The notes under the pieces: model-generated
The model's database searches: none
What the model saw: the letters and a program-made list of their open reading frames with translations, nothing else
Told to the model about the DNA's origin: nothing
Shown: positions 47,192 to 57,541 of the stretch, piece by piece
Layout: each line of letters begins with the position of its first letter
Numbering within the stretch: the stretch's first letter is position 1
Source: Microlunatus speluncae
GTDB taxonomy: Bacteria > Actinomycetota > Actinomycetes > Propionibacteriales > Propionibacteriaceae
Reading direction: 5' to 3'
NCBI RefSeq assembly: GCF_009299835.1
Contig: NZ_VKCZ01000001.1
Location: 1-64,000 of the forward strand
Length of the DNA stretch: 64,000 nucleotides
Translations under genes and position numbers: made by a program

Positions 47192-47950
47192 ATGGCCGTT
47201 CCGGACGGATTGCAGAGCGTCGACCGGCTGACCAGCCTGCTCGACGCCGTTGCCGCCGAGCCGGGCCCGCTGGCCGTGATCGCCGCCCGGGCCGGGCTGA
47301 GTGAGCCGACCGCCCTGCGCTATCTGAACAGCGTCGTCCGCAACGGTTGGGTCGAACGCGACCCACGATCGCGGCACTACCGGATCGGGATGCGGCTGTT
47401 CGCCCTGAGCCGGTCCGCGCTCGGCCGGCAGGGCCTGATGGGCCTGGCCGGCACGGCGATGGCGACGATCGTCGACACCTGCGAGGAGACCGCCACCCTC
47501 GGCGTCCGGACCGGTGATCAACTGGTGATCGCCCACGCGGTCGAGAGCCGGCAACCGATCCGCAAGGGGGCCACGATCGGCGAGACCGACGCCTGGCACT
47601 CGACCGGACTCGGCAAGGCGATCCTGTCGACGCTGCCTGAGGCCGAGGTGCGGGAAACCCTGCGCCAGTACGATTTCGAGGCCACCACCCGCCGCACGAT
47701 CACCTCGGTCAAGGCATTGTTGTCCGATCTGGCCACGGTGCGCGGCCGCGGCTACGCGATCGACGACGAGGAGTCGGTGATCGGCTTGCGCTGCGTCGCG
47801 GTGCCGGTCCGTGATCACAGCGGGACCGCGCGGTATGCGCTCAGTGTCAGTGGACCGAGTGATCGGGTGCCGAGCTCGCGACTGGGCGAGCTGGCCGGTC
47901 TGCTGCGCAAGCAGGTCGATCATCTCGAGCTCTTCCTCGGCTTCGAATAG
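47192..47950 (+). CDS. IclR-family transcriptional regulator
   Basis: A 252-residue regulator. The winged helix is at about 8-65 (SVDRLTSLLDAVAAEPGPLAVIAARAGLSEPTALRYLNSVVRNGWVERD) and the effector domain contains the typical AWHSTGLGKAILSTLPEAEV and RGRGYAIDDEESVIGLRCVAVPVRD segments. It very likely responds to a catabolic intermediate and controls the divergent dehydratase and the co-directional aminotransferase operon that begins 38 bases downstream. Confidence 0.92.
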   Translation: MAVPDGLQSVDRLTSLLDAVAAEPGPLAVIAARAGLSEPTALRYLNSVVRNGWVERDPRSRHYRIGMRLFALSRSALGRQGLMGLAGTAMATIVDTCEETATLGVRTGDQLVIAHAVESRQPIRKGATIGETDAWHSTGLGKAILSTLPEAEVRETLRQYDFEATTRRTITSVKALLSDLATVRGRGYAIDDEESVIGLRCVAVPVRDHSGTARYALSVSGPSDRVPSSRLGELAGLLRKQVDHLELFLGFE

Positions 47951-47988
47951 GCCGGAACCTTGATCATCAATCGACGAAGGGAACGACT

Positions 47989-49337
<1,349 letters not shown>

Positions 49338-49341
<4 letters not shown>

Positions 49342-50873
49342 CGTTCATCGATCCGGAGCGGGTGATCACCTTCTGGGGGCCGACCGCCGCCTCGCCCCGG
49401 TTCGTCGAGGCGCCGGTGTTGCGCTGGCAGCCGACGGCGCCGGCAACCCGCTACGAGGTGGCGGTCGCCGATCCGGAGCGGGTGGTCTGGCGGACCTCGA
49501 CCACTGCGGCCGAAGTCGATCTTGTCCAGGCCTGGCCGGCGCTGCCGCTGGGTGCGGTGGATGTGCTGGTCCGCGGCTTCGATGATGATGATCATGAAGT
49601 GAGCGTCCGCGGCCACCGCCGGTTCTGGCGGGTGCCGGGCTTCGACGGGGCGCTGCCGCCGGCGGCCGACTGGGAGGGTGCTGTCCACCGGGCGATCGAC
49701 TACCTGCTCGGCCCGGCCCGGGATCGGGTGTACGACTACGAGGCGGAGGCGCCGCGGAGCGTCTGGTCCTCCTTCGAGGACAGTGCCACCGGGCTCCGCG
49801 GGCAGCTCGGCTTCCCGTCGCTGCACAACCCCAGCTTCGTGCTCGCCCTGCTGGCGTACGCCGATCGGTTCCCGACCGCGCCGGCGGCGCCGATCGCGGA
49901 GCGGCAGGCGCTGGCGTACGGTCGCTGGCTTGTTGATCATGTGCTGCCGGACGGCTGGCGGTGCGCCGGGCTGTCGCCGTCCACCGTCGAACGGGGCCGG
50001 GTCGGCGGGCTGGTCGAGGGCGGCAACATCACGCTGTTCCGCTCGGCCCGGGTCGGCGAGGCCATGCTCCGGCTGTTCGCCCACACCGGCGACGATGTCT
50101 ACCTGCGGCGGGCTCGGCGGATCGCGGCCGTGCTGCTCGAACTCCAACAGGACAACGGATCCTGGCCGTATCGGGTCGATCCCAAGACCGGTGCGATCGC
50201 CGATGCGTACACCTCGGCGGCGATCACGCCGATCCGGCTGTTCGCGATGCTGGAACCGCTTGGCGACGACGCCGACCGGCTGCGCGCGGCCCGGCAGCGG
50301 GCCGAGACCTGGCTGCTGAACGGGCCGATCAGCGACGGTCGCTGGGAGGGGATGTACGAGGACGTGCCGGCGGTCGAGCCGTGGACGAACCTGCAGAACT
50401 GGGACACCAACGAGACCATCCGCTATCTGCTCGGGCCCGACTGCGAGCTGCCGGACCGGGTCGCTCACGCCGAAGCGCTGAATGCCTACATCGAAGATCA
50501 GTTCGTGGTCTGGAGGCCGGAGGAGTCGCCGGTCCAGGTGCGCTGTCCGACCCCGGCAGTGATCGAGCAGTATCGCTGCTACCACCCGATGGAGGTGCAC
50601 ACCGGCAACTGGCTGGCATCGCTGCTGGCGTTGCACCGGGCCACCGGGGACGACCGCTACCGCGCGAAGGGCGTCGCCGCGGCCAACGCCATCGTCGCCG
50701 GGCAGCATGATCACGGCGCCCTGTCCACCTGGGGCTTCGACACCCGCTTCGGGACGCCGCTGCAGCCCCGCAACTGGCCCGGCTGCAACGCGGTCGCGGT
50801 CAGCGCCCTGCTGCACTGGTCGGCCTATCAGGCCGACCCGGTCGGGTATCGGCCGAGCGCCTGGGCGGTCTGA
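49338..50873 (+). CDS. Putative alpha/alpha-toroid glycan-active protein
   Basis: A 511-residue protein without a signal peptide. Residues 1-100 look like a small beta domain (fibronectin-III-like, RYEVAVADPERVVWRTS). The rest is helical with repeated motifs of an alpha/alpha toroid (AIDYLLG, NPSFVLALLAYADRF, ARVGEAMLRLFAHTGDDVYLRRARRIAAVLLELQQDNGSWPYRVDP), as in lyases, GH88/GH105 or terpenoid cyclases. No signature of a known GH or PL family is recognised. The GTG start is coupled to the preceding gene. Joint occurrence with a ceramidase-like amidase and a PLP enzyme suggests cleavage of an unusual glycan or glycoconjugate. Confidence 0.6.
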
Positions 50874-50903
50874 GCAGGTCATGATCAGGAGAGGATGTTG
50901 ATC

Positions 50904-52289
50904 ATGGAACCACCGACGTGGGAGCCGCTCGCCGCCGCCGGCCGGGCCGGGGTCGCGACCGCCGACATCACCCCACCGGAAGGGATCCTGGCCCGCAACT
51001 GGGGTGCCGCCGACCGCGACACGGCCGCCGGCGTGCATCGCCCGCTGCGGGCGACCGCGCTGGCGATCGGTCCGGCCGAGGGAGCCGACGAGCGGGGCCC
51101 GTACCGCTATCTGGTGTCGGCCGATCTCGGCTGGTGGCGGAGCGCCGCGGACGAGCGGCGGGTCCGGTCGGCGGTGATCACCGCGCTCGGCTGCGACCCG
51201 GCCGACCTGCTGATCCACCTGGTGCACACCCATTCCGGTCCGACCCTGTCCGCCGCCTCGCCCGAGTTGACCGGTGCCGACCTGGTGCCGCCGTATCTCG
51301 AGCTGCTCGCCGACCGGATCGCCGACGTCTGCCGCCGGGCCGCCGCCGCGGCGGTGCCGGCGACAGCGACCTTCGGCACGGCACGCTGTGATGTCGCCGT
51401 CGACCGGGCGCTGGTGGTCGACGGCCGGGACGTGGTCGCCTTCAACCCCGGGGCGGCCGCAGACGACACGATGCTGCTCGGCCGGATCACCGCCCGGACC
51501 GGCGAATCAGTCGCGACCATGATCAACTACGCCTGCCACCCGACCACCCTCGGCTGGCAGCCGCCACTGATCAGCCCGGACTGGATCGGCGCCGCCCGGG
51601 AACTGGTCGAGGACGAGACCGGCGCCCCGTGCCTGATCCTGCAGGGCGCCTCGGGCGAGCTGAGCCCCCGCGAGCAGTACGGCGACACCGAGCTGACCGA
51701 TCGGGTCGGCCGCGCCATCGGCCACAGCGCCCTGTCCGGCCTGACCGCGATGCCGCCGCCCGGCAGCCGGCTCGCCCTGGACGAGGTGATCGAATCCGGC
51801 ACGGCCCTCGGCCTCTGGAGCCCGCAGCCCGCCGCCCCGCCCCGAACCCTGCGCTCGACCCGGCGCACCGTCGGCCTCCAGGCCCGACCCGAACCGTCGC
51901 CGGAGGAGCTGCAACACCGCCATGCCGGCATCAACCCCACCGCCGCCGCCGAACGCCTCCGCCGCGCCGCCCTGGTCCGCACCGGCTATGTCACCGGCGA
52001 CGTGGCCGAGCATCCGCTCTGGCTCTGGCAGTGGGGCGACGCGATCATCGTCGCGCAGCCGGGGGAGCCCTACTCCTGGCTGCAGACCGAGCTCCGCCGC
52101 CGCCACCCCGGCCGCGCGATCTTCGTCCTCAACTGCACCAACAGCCCCGGCTTCGTCTACCTGCCCCCGGCCGACGTGTACGAGCGCGATGTCTACCAGG
52201 TCTGGCAATCCGAGGTCCTGGCCGGCAGCCTGGAACGCCTTGCCGACGCCGCGGACGACGTGATCAGGTCTTGGGCCCAGCCGAGTTGA
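50904..52289 (+). CDS. Neutral/alkaline ceramidase N-terminal-like amidase
   Basis: A 461-residue protein related to the N-terminal domain of neutral ceramidase. AGVATADITPPEG is the family opening; zinc ligands are expected in LIHLVHTHSGPTLSA near 110 and in MINYACHPTTLGW near 210, and LILQGASGELSPREQYG follows. Unlike secreted ceramidases it has no signal peptide and lacks the C-terminal Ig domain. The family hydrolyses amide bonds of acylated amino-alcohols; in bacteria many members are of unknown specificity. I prefer the second ATG (50904), because GGAGAGG is 9 bases upstream. It is the last gene of the operon and is followed by a hairpin. Confidence 0.8.
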   Translation: MEPPTWEPLAAAGRAGVATADITPPEGILARNWGAADRDTAAGVHRPLRATALAIGPAEGADERGPYRYLVSADLGWWRSAADERRVRSAVITALGCDPADLLIHLVHTHSGPTLSAASPELTGADLVPPYLELLADRIADVCRRAAAAAVPATATFGTARCDVAVDRALVVDGRDVVAFNPGAAADDTMLLGRITARTGESVATMINYACHPTTLGWQPPLISPDWIGAARELVEDETGAPCLILQGASGELSPREQYGDTELTDRVGRAIGHSALSGLTAMPPPGSRLALDEVIESGTALGLWSPQPAAPPRTLRSTRRTVGLQARPEPSPEELQHRHAGINPTAAAERLRRAALVRTGYVTGDVAEHPLWLWQWGDAIIVAQPGEPYSWLQTELRRRHPGRAIFVLNCTNSPGFVYLPPADVYERDVYQVWQSEVLAGSLERLADAADDVIRSWAQPS

Positions 52290-52304
52290 TCGGCGCGAGA
52301 TAGC

Positions 52305-52340
52305 GGTCAACTTGGCCGGGTAGTCGCGGCCAAGTTGACC
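52305..52340. terminator. Inverted repeat after the ceramidase-like gene
   Basis: GGTCAACTTGGCC (52305-52317) and GGCCAAGTTGACC (52328-52340) are perfect 13-base arms with a 10-base loop, 15 bases after the stop codon. This is a probable end of the catabolic operon. It is unrelated to families A-C. Confidence 0.7.
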
Positions 52341-52388
52341 TGCATCATCTCCGGAACCCCAGCACCCGAGCGCTGAGACCCCGCGCCT

Positions 52389-52413
52389 GCCCTTCGACAG
52401 GCTCAGGGAACGA
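52389..52413. repeat. Dispersed repeat family C, single unit
   Basis: One copy of GCCCTTCGACAGGCTCAGGG followed by AACGA, the same unit as at 13633-13733 and 34640-34816, without an inverted partner nearby. Confidence 0.85.
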
Positions 52414-52482
52414 ATTCGCTCAGTCGGGAGTCCCCACCGCGGGGTTCAACAATGGAGAGGCGCTGGCCGTTAGGTTGGGCCG

Positions 52483-53244
52483 ATGGAGCCGCCCAAGCTG
52501 GAGTGTCTTTGCATCGATGCGCGGGATCCGGCGCGGCTGGGGCGGTTCTGGGCCGGGTTGCTCGAGACCACGGTGGAGGAGTCGGCGGCGGGGACCCGGT
52601 TGGCGTACCCCGGGCTGGACGGGTTCTACCTCGACTTTCTCCCGGTTCCGGACCGGGAGGAGCGACCGCACCGGCTGCATCTGGACCTGGCCGGCGGTGA
52701 TGGTCGGGACGCGATGGTGCAGCGGGCGCTCGGGCTCGGGGCCGAGCACGTCGACATCGGGCAAGGGACCGAGACGCCGTGGACGGTGCTGGTCGATCCC
52801 GAGGACTACGCGTTCTGTGTGATGCCGGACCGCAGGCTGCGCGGCAGCGACGAGCCGATGTATCCCGATTCCGGGCCGATCGGCGGCATCCCGATCGACG
52901 CCGACGACATCGACGCCGCGGCGACGTTCTGGCAGGCGGCGTCGGACTGGCAGCCGTGGCCGCCGCTGCCGGCGACCTTCCGACATCCGTCCGGCGTCGG
53001 ACCGCTGATCGGCTTCACCGAACCGGTGGAACCCAAGCGCGGCAAGAACCCGATGCACCTCGATCTCCGGGTCAGCGCCGGCGGCGACTTCGACGCCGAG
53101 CTGACCCGGTTGCTCGACCTCGGCGCCCGGCGGCTCGATCATGACTGGGGCGACCTGCCCTGGACGGTGCTGCTCGACCCCGGCAACAACGAGTTCTGCC
53201 TGCTCCGGCCGCGAACGGGACCGGAGTCGCCGGAGCTCGGGTGA
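52483..53244 (+). CDS. Two-domain VOC / glyoxalase-like protein
   Basis: A 253-residue protein made of two vicinal-oxygen-chelate units (about 5-115 and 130-245), each of the form LCIDARDPARLGRFWAGLLET ... PWTVLVDPEDYAFCVM and IPIDADDIDAAATFWQAASDW ... WTVLLDPGNNEFCLL. Metal-binding His/Glu positions are only partly conserved, so it may be a dioxygenase/glyoxalase relative or a drug-binding protein. The ATG is 6 nt after TAGGTT, consistent with a leaderless transcript. Its end lies 154 bases before glmU. Confidence 0.82.
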   Translation: MEPPKLECLCIDARDPARLGRFWAGLLETTVEESAAGTRLAYPGLDGFYLDFLPVPDREERPHRLHLDLAGGDGRDAMVQRALGLGAEHVDIGQGTETPWTVLVDPEDYAFCVMPDRRLRGSDEPMYPDSGPIGGIPIDADDIDAAATFWQAASDWQPWPPLPATFRHPSGVGPLIGFTEPVEPKRGKNPMHLDLRVSAGGDFDAELTRLLDLGARRLDHDWGDLPWTVLLDPGNNEFCLLRPRTGPESPELG

Positions 53245-53398
53245 GACCCACCGGCTCGGGAGACCTGGTCGGAGGTGGGCGCCACCTCCGCGGTCGGGAC
53301 GTTCGGCTCCTCCGCTACGCTCGCCCGAACAACTTTGCGGGGACCCCGGTAATGTGACCCGGCGGAGGACACTCCCGACAAGAGCCCAAGGAGCCCGT

Positions 53399-54889
53399 GT
53401 GAATTCAGCCACCGATGCGCCCTCGGCGGCCACCTTGGCGGCCGTGATCATCCTCGCCGCAGGTGAGGGCAAGCGGATGAAGTCGGCCCGCCCGAAGTTC
53501 CTGCATGCGGTGGGCGGCCGGTCCATTCTGCAACGCGTGCTGGACGCGGCGACGGCCCTGGAGCCGGAGCATGTCGCGGTCGTGGTGGGGCACGGCCGGG
53601 AGCAGGTCGAGGCCCACCTGGACGAGGTCGCACCGCACGCGGTGCGGGTGGCCCAGGGCGACGAGGCGTACGGCACCGGCTACGCGGCGCAGTGCGCGAT
53701 GGCCGGTCTGCCGGAACTGCACGGCGACGTGGTGATCACGGTCGGCGACGCCCCGCTGCAATCGGATGAGGCGCTGGCGGCCCTGATCAGCACCCACCGC
53801 GCGGCGGGCGCCGTCGCCACGGTGCTGACCGCGACCGCTCCCGATCCCACCGGCTACGGCCGGATCGTGCGCGCCGCCGACGGATCGGTGACCGCGATCG
53901 TCGAGCACAAGGACGCGACGGACGAGCAGCGCGCGATCGACGAGATCAATTCCGGCATCTTCGTGTTCGAGGCCGAGACCCTGCGCGACGGCCTGTCCAA
54001 GATCAGCACCGACAACGCCCAGGGCGAGCTGATGCTGACCGACGTGATCAAGATCGCCACCGATAATCATCAGCCGGTCGCCGCGCACCGGGTGGACGAC
54101 TTCTGGCTGACCGAGGGCGTCAACGACCGGGTCCAGCTCGGCCGGCTCAACACCGAGCAGAACCGGCGCATCTGTGACCAATGGATGCGGGCCGGCGTGA
54201 CGATCATCGACCCGGCGACGACCTGGATCCACGAGTCTGTTGATCTTGCCCCCGACGTCACGCTGCTGCCCGGCACGGTGCTGGAGGGCGCGACCTCGGT
54301 CGGTGCCGGCGCGACGATCGGACCGGACACCACGCTCACCGACGTCGAGGTCGGCGCCGGTGCCACCGTGATCCGGACCCACGGCTCGCTCGCGGTGATC
54401 GGCGCCGAGGCGACCGTCGGCCCGTACGCCTATCTGCGGCCCGGCACCGAGCTCGGCAGCAAGGGCAAGATCGGCACCTTCGTCGAGACCAAGAACGCGA
54501 TCATCGGCGCCGGCGCCAAGGTGCCGCACCTCACCTATGCGGGCGACACGACGATCGGTGAGGGGGCCAACATCGGCGCCGGGACGATCTTCGCCAACTA
54601 CGACGGCGTCGACAAGACCAGGAGCACGGTCGGCCGGCACTCCTTCGTCGGCAGCGGCACGGTGCTGGTGCATCCGCTGGAGATCGCCGACGGCACCTAC
54701 GTGGCGGCCGGTTCGACGATCACCGCCGATGTCGAGCCCGGCGAGCTGGCGGTGGCTCGCGGCCGGCAGCGCAACATCCCCGGCTGGGTCGCCCGCAAGC
54801 GGGCCGGGACCAAGACCGCGGCGGCCGCGGAGCAGGCGCAGGGCCGAGCCGGCGATTCGGTACCAGAGCAGGGAAAGGACGGGCTGTGA
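53399..54889 (+). CDS. glmU: Bifunctional UDP-N-acetylglucosamine pyrophosphorylase / glucosamine-1-phosphate N-acetyltransferase
   Basis: A 496-residue enzyme that makes UDP-GlcNAc for peptidoglycan. The N-terminal uridylyltransferase has ILAAGEGKRMKSARPKFLH and YGTGYAAQCAM; the C-terminal half is a left-handed beta-helix with hexapeptide repeats ending in the acetyltransferase active-site region YDGVDKTRSTVGRHSFVGS and a basic Ala-rich tail. GTG is chosen because AAGGAG lies 7 bases upstream. The stop overlaps the prs start (GTGA), so the two are coupled as in most actinobacteria. Unlike in mycobacteria, I see no tRNA gene immediately upstream. Confidence 0.96.
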   Translation: MNSATDAPSAATLAAVIILAAGEGKRMKSARPKFLHAVGGRSILQRVLDAATALEPEHVAVVVGHGREQVEAHLDEVAPHAVRVAQGDEAYGTGYAAQCAMAGLPELHGDVVITVGDAPLQSDEALAALISTHRAAGAVATVLTATAPDPTGYGRIVRAADGSVTAIVEHKDATDEQRAIDEINSGIFVFEAETLRDGLSKISTDNAQGELMLTDVIKIATDNHQPVAAHRVDDFWLTEGVNDRVQLGRLNTEQNRRICDQWMRAGVTIIDPATTWIHESVDLAPDVTLLPGTVLEGATSVGAGATIGPDTTLTDVEVGAGATVIRTHGSLAVIGAEATVGPYAYLRPGTELGSKGKIGTFVETKNAIIGAGAKVPHLTYAGDTTIGEGANIGAGTIFANYDGVDKTRSTVGRHSFVGSGTVLVHPLEIADGTYVAAGSTITADVEPGELAVARGRQRNIPGWVARKRAGTKTAAAAEQAQGRAGDSVPEQGKDGL

Positions 54890-55863
54890 CGGGGGTCAAG
54901 AAGCCCAACGAGAAGCACCTGATGCTGTTCTCCGGGCGCGCGTATCCGGAGCTGGCCGACGAGATCGCGCAGCTGATGCACGTCGACATCGTGCCGACCA
55001 GGGCACTGAACTACGCCAACTCCGAGATCTATGTCCGGTTCGAGGAATCGGTCCGCGGCTGCGATGCGTACGTGATCCAGAGCCACGCCGCCCCGGTCAA
55101 CGAGTGGGTGATGGAGCAGTTGATCATGGTCGACGCGCTGAAGCGGGCGTCTGCCAAGCGGATCACGGTGGTCGCGCCGTTCTATCCGTACGCCCGCCAG
55201 GACAAGAAGCACGCCGGCCGGGAGCCGATCTCGGCCCGGCTGATCGCCGACCTGTACAAGACCGCGGGCGCCGATCGGCTGATGTCGGTCGACCTGCACG
55301 CCGCGCAGATCCAGGGGTTCTTCGACGGCCCGGTTGATCACCTGTGGGCGTTGCCGGTGCTGTCGGACTACGTCCAGTCGAAGTACGACACCGCCGAGAT
55401 GACCGTGGTGTCGCCGGATGCCGGCCGGGTCCGGCTGGCCGACATGTGGACCGACAAGCTCAACTGTGCGCTGGCGATCATCCACAAGCGGCGCGACCCC
55501 AACCTGGCCAACACCGTCGCCGTGCACGAGGTGGTCGGCGAGGTCGAGGGCCGGGTCTGCCTGCTGGTCGACGACATGATCGACACCGCCGGCACGATCT
55601 GCCAAGCGGCCGAAGCGCTGATGGAGCGCGGCGCGAAGTCGGTGATCGCCGCCGCGACCCATCCGGTGCTCTCCGGCCCGGCCGTGGACCGGTTGATCGG
55701 CTCCGCCTTCGAGGAGGTGATCGTCACCAACACGCTGCCGATCCCGCCCGAGCGCCACTTCGACCGCCTGAAGGTCCTCTCCATCGCCCCTCTGATCTCC
55801 CGCGCGATCACCGAAGTCTTCGAGGACGGCTCGGTGACCTCCCTCTTCAACGGCCAGTCCTGA
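54886..55863 (+). CDS. prs: Ribose-phosphate pyrophosphokinase
   Basis: A 325-residue PRPP synthetase. The ATP/ribose loop VAPFYPYARQDKKHAGREPISARL near 95-120 and the PRPP-binding motif LLVDDMIDTAGTI near 225-237 are intact; length and C-terminus (SVTSLFNG) are typical. It converts ribose 5-phosphate and ATP to PRPP for nucleotides, His and Trp synthesis. Translation is coupled to glmU. In most actinobacteria rplY follows directly; here about 8 kb separates them. Confidence 0.97.
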   Translation: MTGVKKPNEKHLMLFSGRAYPELADEIAQLMHVDIVPTRALNYANSEIYVRFEESVRGCDAYVIQSHAAPVNEWVMEQLIMVDALKRASAKRITVVAPFYPYARQDKKHAGREPISARLIADLYKTAGADRLMSVDLHAAQIQGFFDGPVDHLWALPVLSDYVQSKYDTAEMTVVSPDAGRVRLADMWTDKLNCALAIIHKRRDPNLANTVAVHEVVGEVEGRVCLLVDDMIDTAGTICQAAEALMERGAKSVIAAATHPVLSGPAVDRLIGSAFEEVIVTNTLPIPPERHFDRLKVLSIAPLISRAITEVFEDGSVTSLFNGQS

Positions 55864-55880
55864 CCCACCCGTAGCCCAAC

Positions 55881-55946
55881 AAACGCGGCAGTTCCACTCA
55901 TCCGCGGCAGTTGCAACTGCCGCGGATAGCTGGAACTGCCGCGTTT
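55881..55946. terminator. Nested perfect palindromes after prs
   Basis: Outer arms AAACGCGGCAGTTCCA (55881-55896) and TGGAACTGCCGCGTTT (55931-55946) surround a second, perfect 28-bp palindrome (55900-55927) built on the same CGCGGCAGTT word. It begins 18 bases after the prs stop and ends in TTT, so it can end the glmU-prs message. Confidence 0.7.
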
Positions 55947-56058
55947 GCGCTCGGGGCCATGAGGGGCGGCGGGCCGGGGAGCAGGGAGTGGGGTTGACTT
56001 CTGGGCGGGCCTGTAAAACGATTCAATTTCTTGGATGGGCTCGGTGTGGAGGTACGGG

Positions 56059-57510
56059 ATGGCGGACGTGACGGATCGGGAGACCTCGGAGCTGCTGCCG
56101 CCGCACCGGCGGCGGCAGACCAGGATCGGGCTGGTCTCCGGCGGGCTGGGCGCCTACTGGCCCCAGTTCCCCGGGCTGCTGGAGCAGCTGCAGGACTCGG
56201 CCCGCTACGTCACCGAACGGTTCCAGGGGATGGACGCCGAGGTGATCGACGCCGGCTTCGTGTCGGACGCGACCGACGCCGGCAAGGCGGGCGAGAAGCT
56301 CCGGCTCGCCGACTGCGACCTGGTGGTGATCTTCGTCGCCACCTACCTGACCTCGTCGATGGTGCTGCCGATCGCGCAGAAGGCGGGCGCGCCGGTGTTG
56401 ATCATCGATCTGCAGCCGAGCGAGAAGATGGATCACGGCACGTTCGACACCGGCCAGTGGCTGGCGTACTGCGGCCAGTGCCCGATCCCGGAGATCGCCA
56501 ACGTGTTCCGCCGGGCCGGGATCGGCTTCCGCTCGGTGTCCGGCCACCTGCGGCAGGAGAGTGCCTGGACCCGGATCGGCCGTTGGATCGCCGCCGCCGG
56601 CGTCCGGGCCCGGCTGCGGGAGGCCCGGCACGGCCTGATGGGCCACCTCTATCCGGGCATGCTCGACGTCTCCACCGATCCGACCACGGTGTCGACCACG
56701 TTCGGCTCGCACATCGAGGTGCTGGAGTTCGATGATCTTCGCGAGCGCGTCGCCGAGGTCACCGACGCCGAGGTCTCCGAGCGCGTTTCCCTGGCCCGCA
56801 AGCTGTTCCAGCTGGACGCCAGCGTCGAGTCCGATGATCTTGACTGGGCCGCGAAGGTGTCGGTCGGTCTGGATCGGCTGGTCGCCGACTTCGACCTGGA
56901 CTCGGTCGCCTACTACCACCGCGGCCTGGCCGGCGAGCTGCACGAGCGGCTGGGCGCGGCGATGATCTTGGGCTCGTCGCTGCTCACCGCTCGTGGCATC
57001 CCGATGGCCGGCGAGTACGAGCTCCGTACCTCGATCGCGATGTTGATCTCCCAGTCCCTCGGCGCCGGCGGCTCGTTCACCGAGATCCAGGCCATGAACT
57101 TCGACGACAACGTCGTCGAGATGGGTCACGACGGTCCGGCGCACCTGGCGATCAGCGCCGGCGATCCGCTGCTCCGCGGACTCGGCGTCTACCACGGCAA
57201 GCGCGGCTGGGGGGTGTCGGTGGAGTTCGACGTCAAGCACGGGCCGGTGACCACGATCGGGCTGGGGCAGGATCCGGACGGCAGCTACGTCCTGGTCACC
57301 TCCGAGGGCACGGTCGTCGACGGGCCGCTGCTGCAGATCGGCAACACCACGTCGCGGGTCGACTTCGGCGGCGACCCGGGTGAGTGGGTGGACGCCTGGA
57401 GCCAGACCGGCATCGGCCACCACTGGGCCCTCGCCGTCGGGCACCGGGCGGCCGAGATCAAGGCCACGGCCGACCTGCTCGGTCTGCCGCACCGCTCCGT
57501 CGCCCTGTGA
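56059..57510 (+). CDS. L-arabinose/L-fucose isomerase-fold protein
   Basis: A 483-residue protein of the arabinose isomerase-like family. GLVSGGLGAYWPQFPGLLEQL is the N-terminal Rossmann-like region, DLVVIFVATYLTSSMVLPIAQ the second strand and AMNFDDNVVEMGHDGPAHLAI the region that carries metal-ligand Glu/His in isomerases. Members interconvert aldoses and ketoses, but this subgroup is not experimentally defined to my knowledge. The ATG at 56059 follows GGAGG. It is 31 bases before the large glycosidase gene and likely in one operon, suggesting use of a released pentose or 6-deoxyhexose. Confidence 0.78.
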   Translation: MADVTDRETSELLPPHRRRQTRIGLVSGGLGAYWPQFPGLLEQLQDSARYVTERFQGMDAEVIDAGFVSDATDAGKAGEKLRLADCDLVVIFVATYLTSSMVLPIAQKAGAPVLIIDLQPSEKMDHGTFDTGQWLAYCGQCPIPEIANVFRRAGIGFRSVSGHLRQESAWTRIGRWIAAAGVRARLREARHGLMGHLYPGMLDVSTDPTTVSTTFGSHIEVLEFDDLRERVAEVTDAEVSERVSLARKLFQLDASVESDDLDWAAKVSVGLDRLVADFDLDSVAYYHRGLAGELHERLGAAMILGSSLLTARGIPMAGEYELRTSIAMLISQSLGAGGSFTEIQAMNFDDNVVEMGHDGPAHLAISAGDPLLRGLGVYHGKRGWGVSVEFDVKHGPVTTIGLGQDPDGSYVLVTSEGTVVDGPLLQIGNTTSRVDFGGDPGEWVDAWSQTGIGHHWALAVGHRAAEIKATADLLGLPHRSVAL

Positions 57511-57541
57511 ACCCGGCTCGGGGGTTTGAAAGGATCACCCC

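Noticed and set aside
53245..53398. A tRNA-Gln gene upstream of glmU, as seen near glmU in mycobacteria
   Set aside because: I searched this gap by eye and found no cloverleaf or TTCGA-type T loop.
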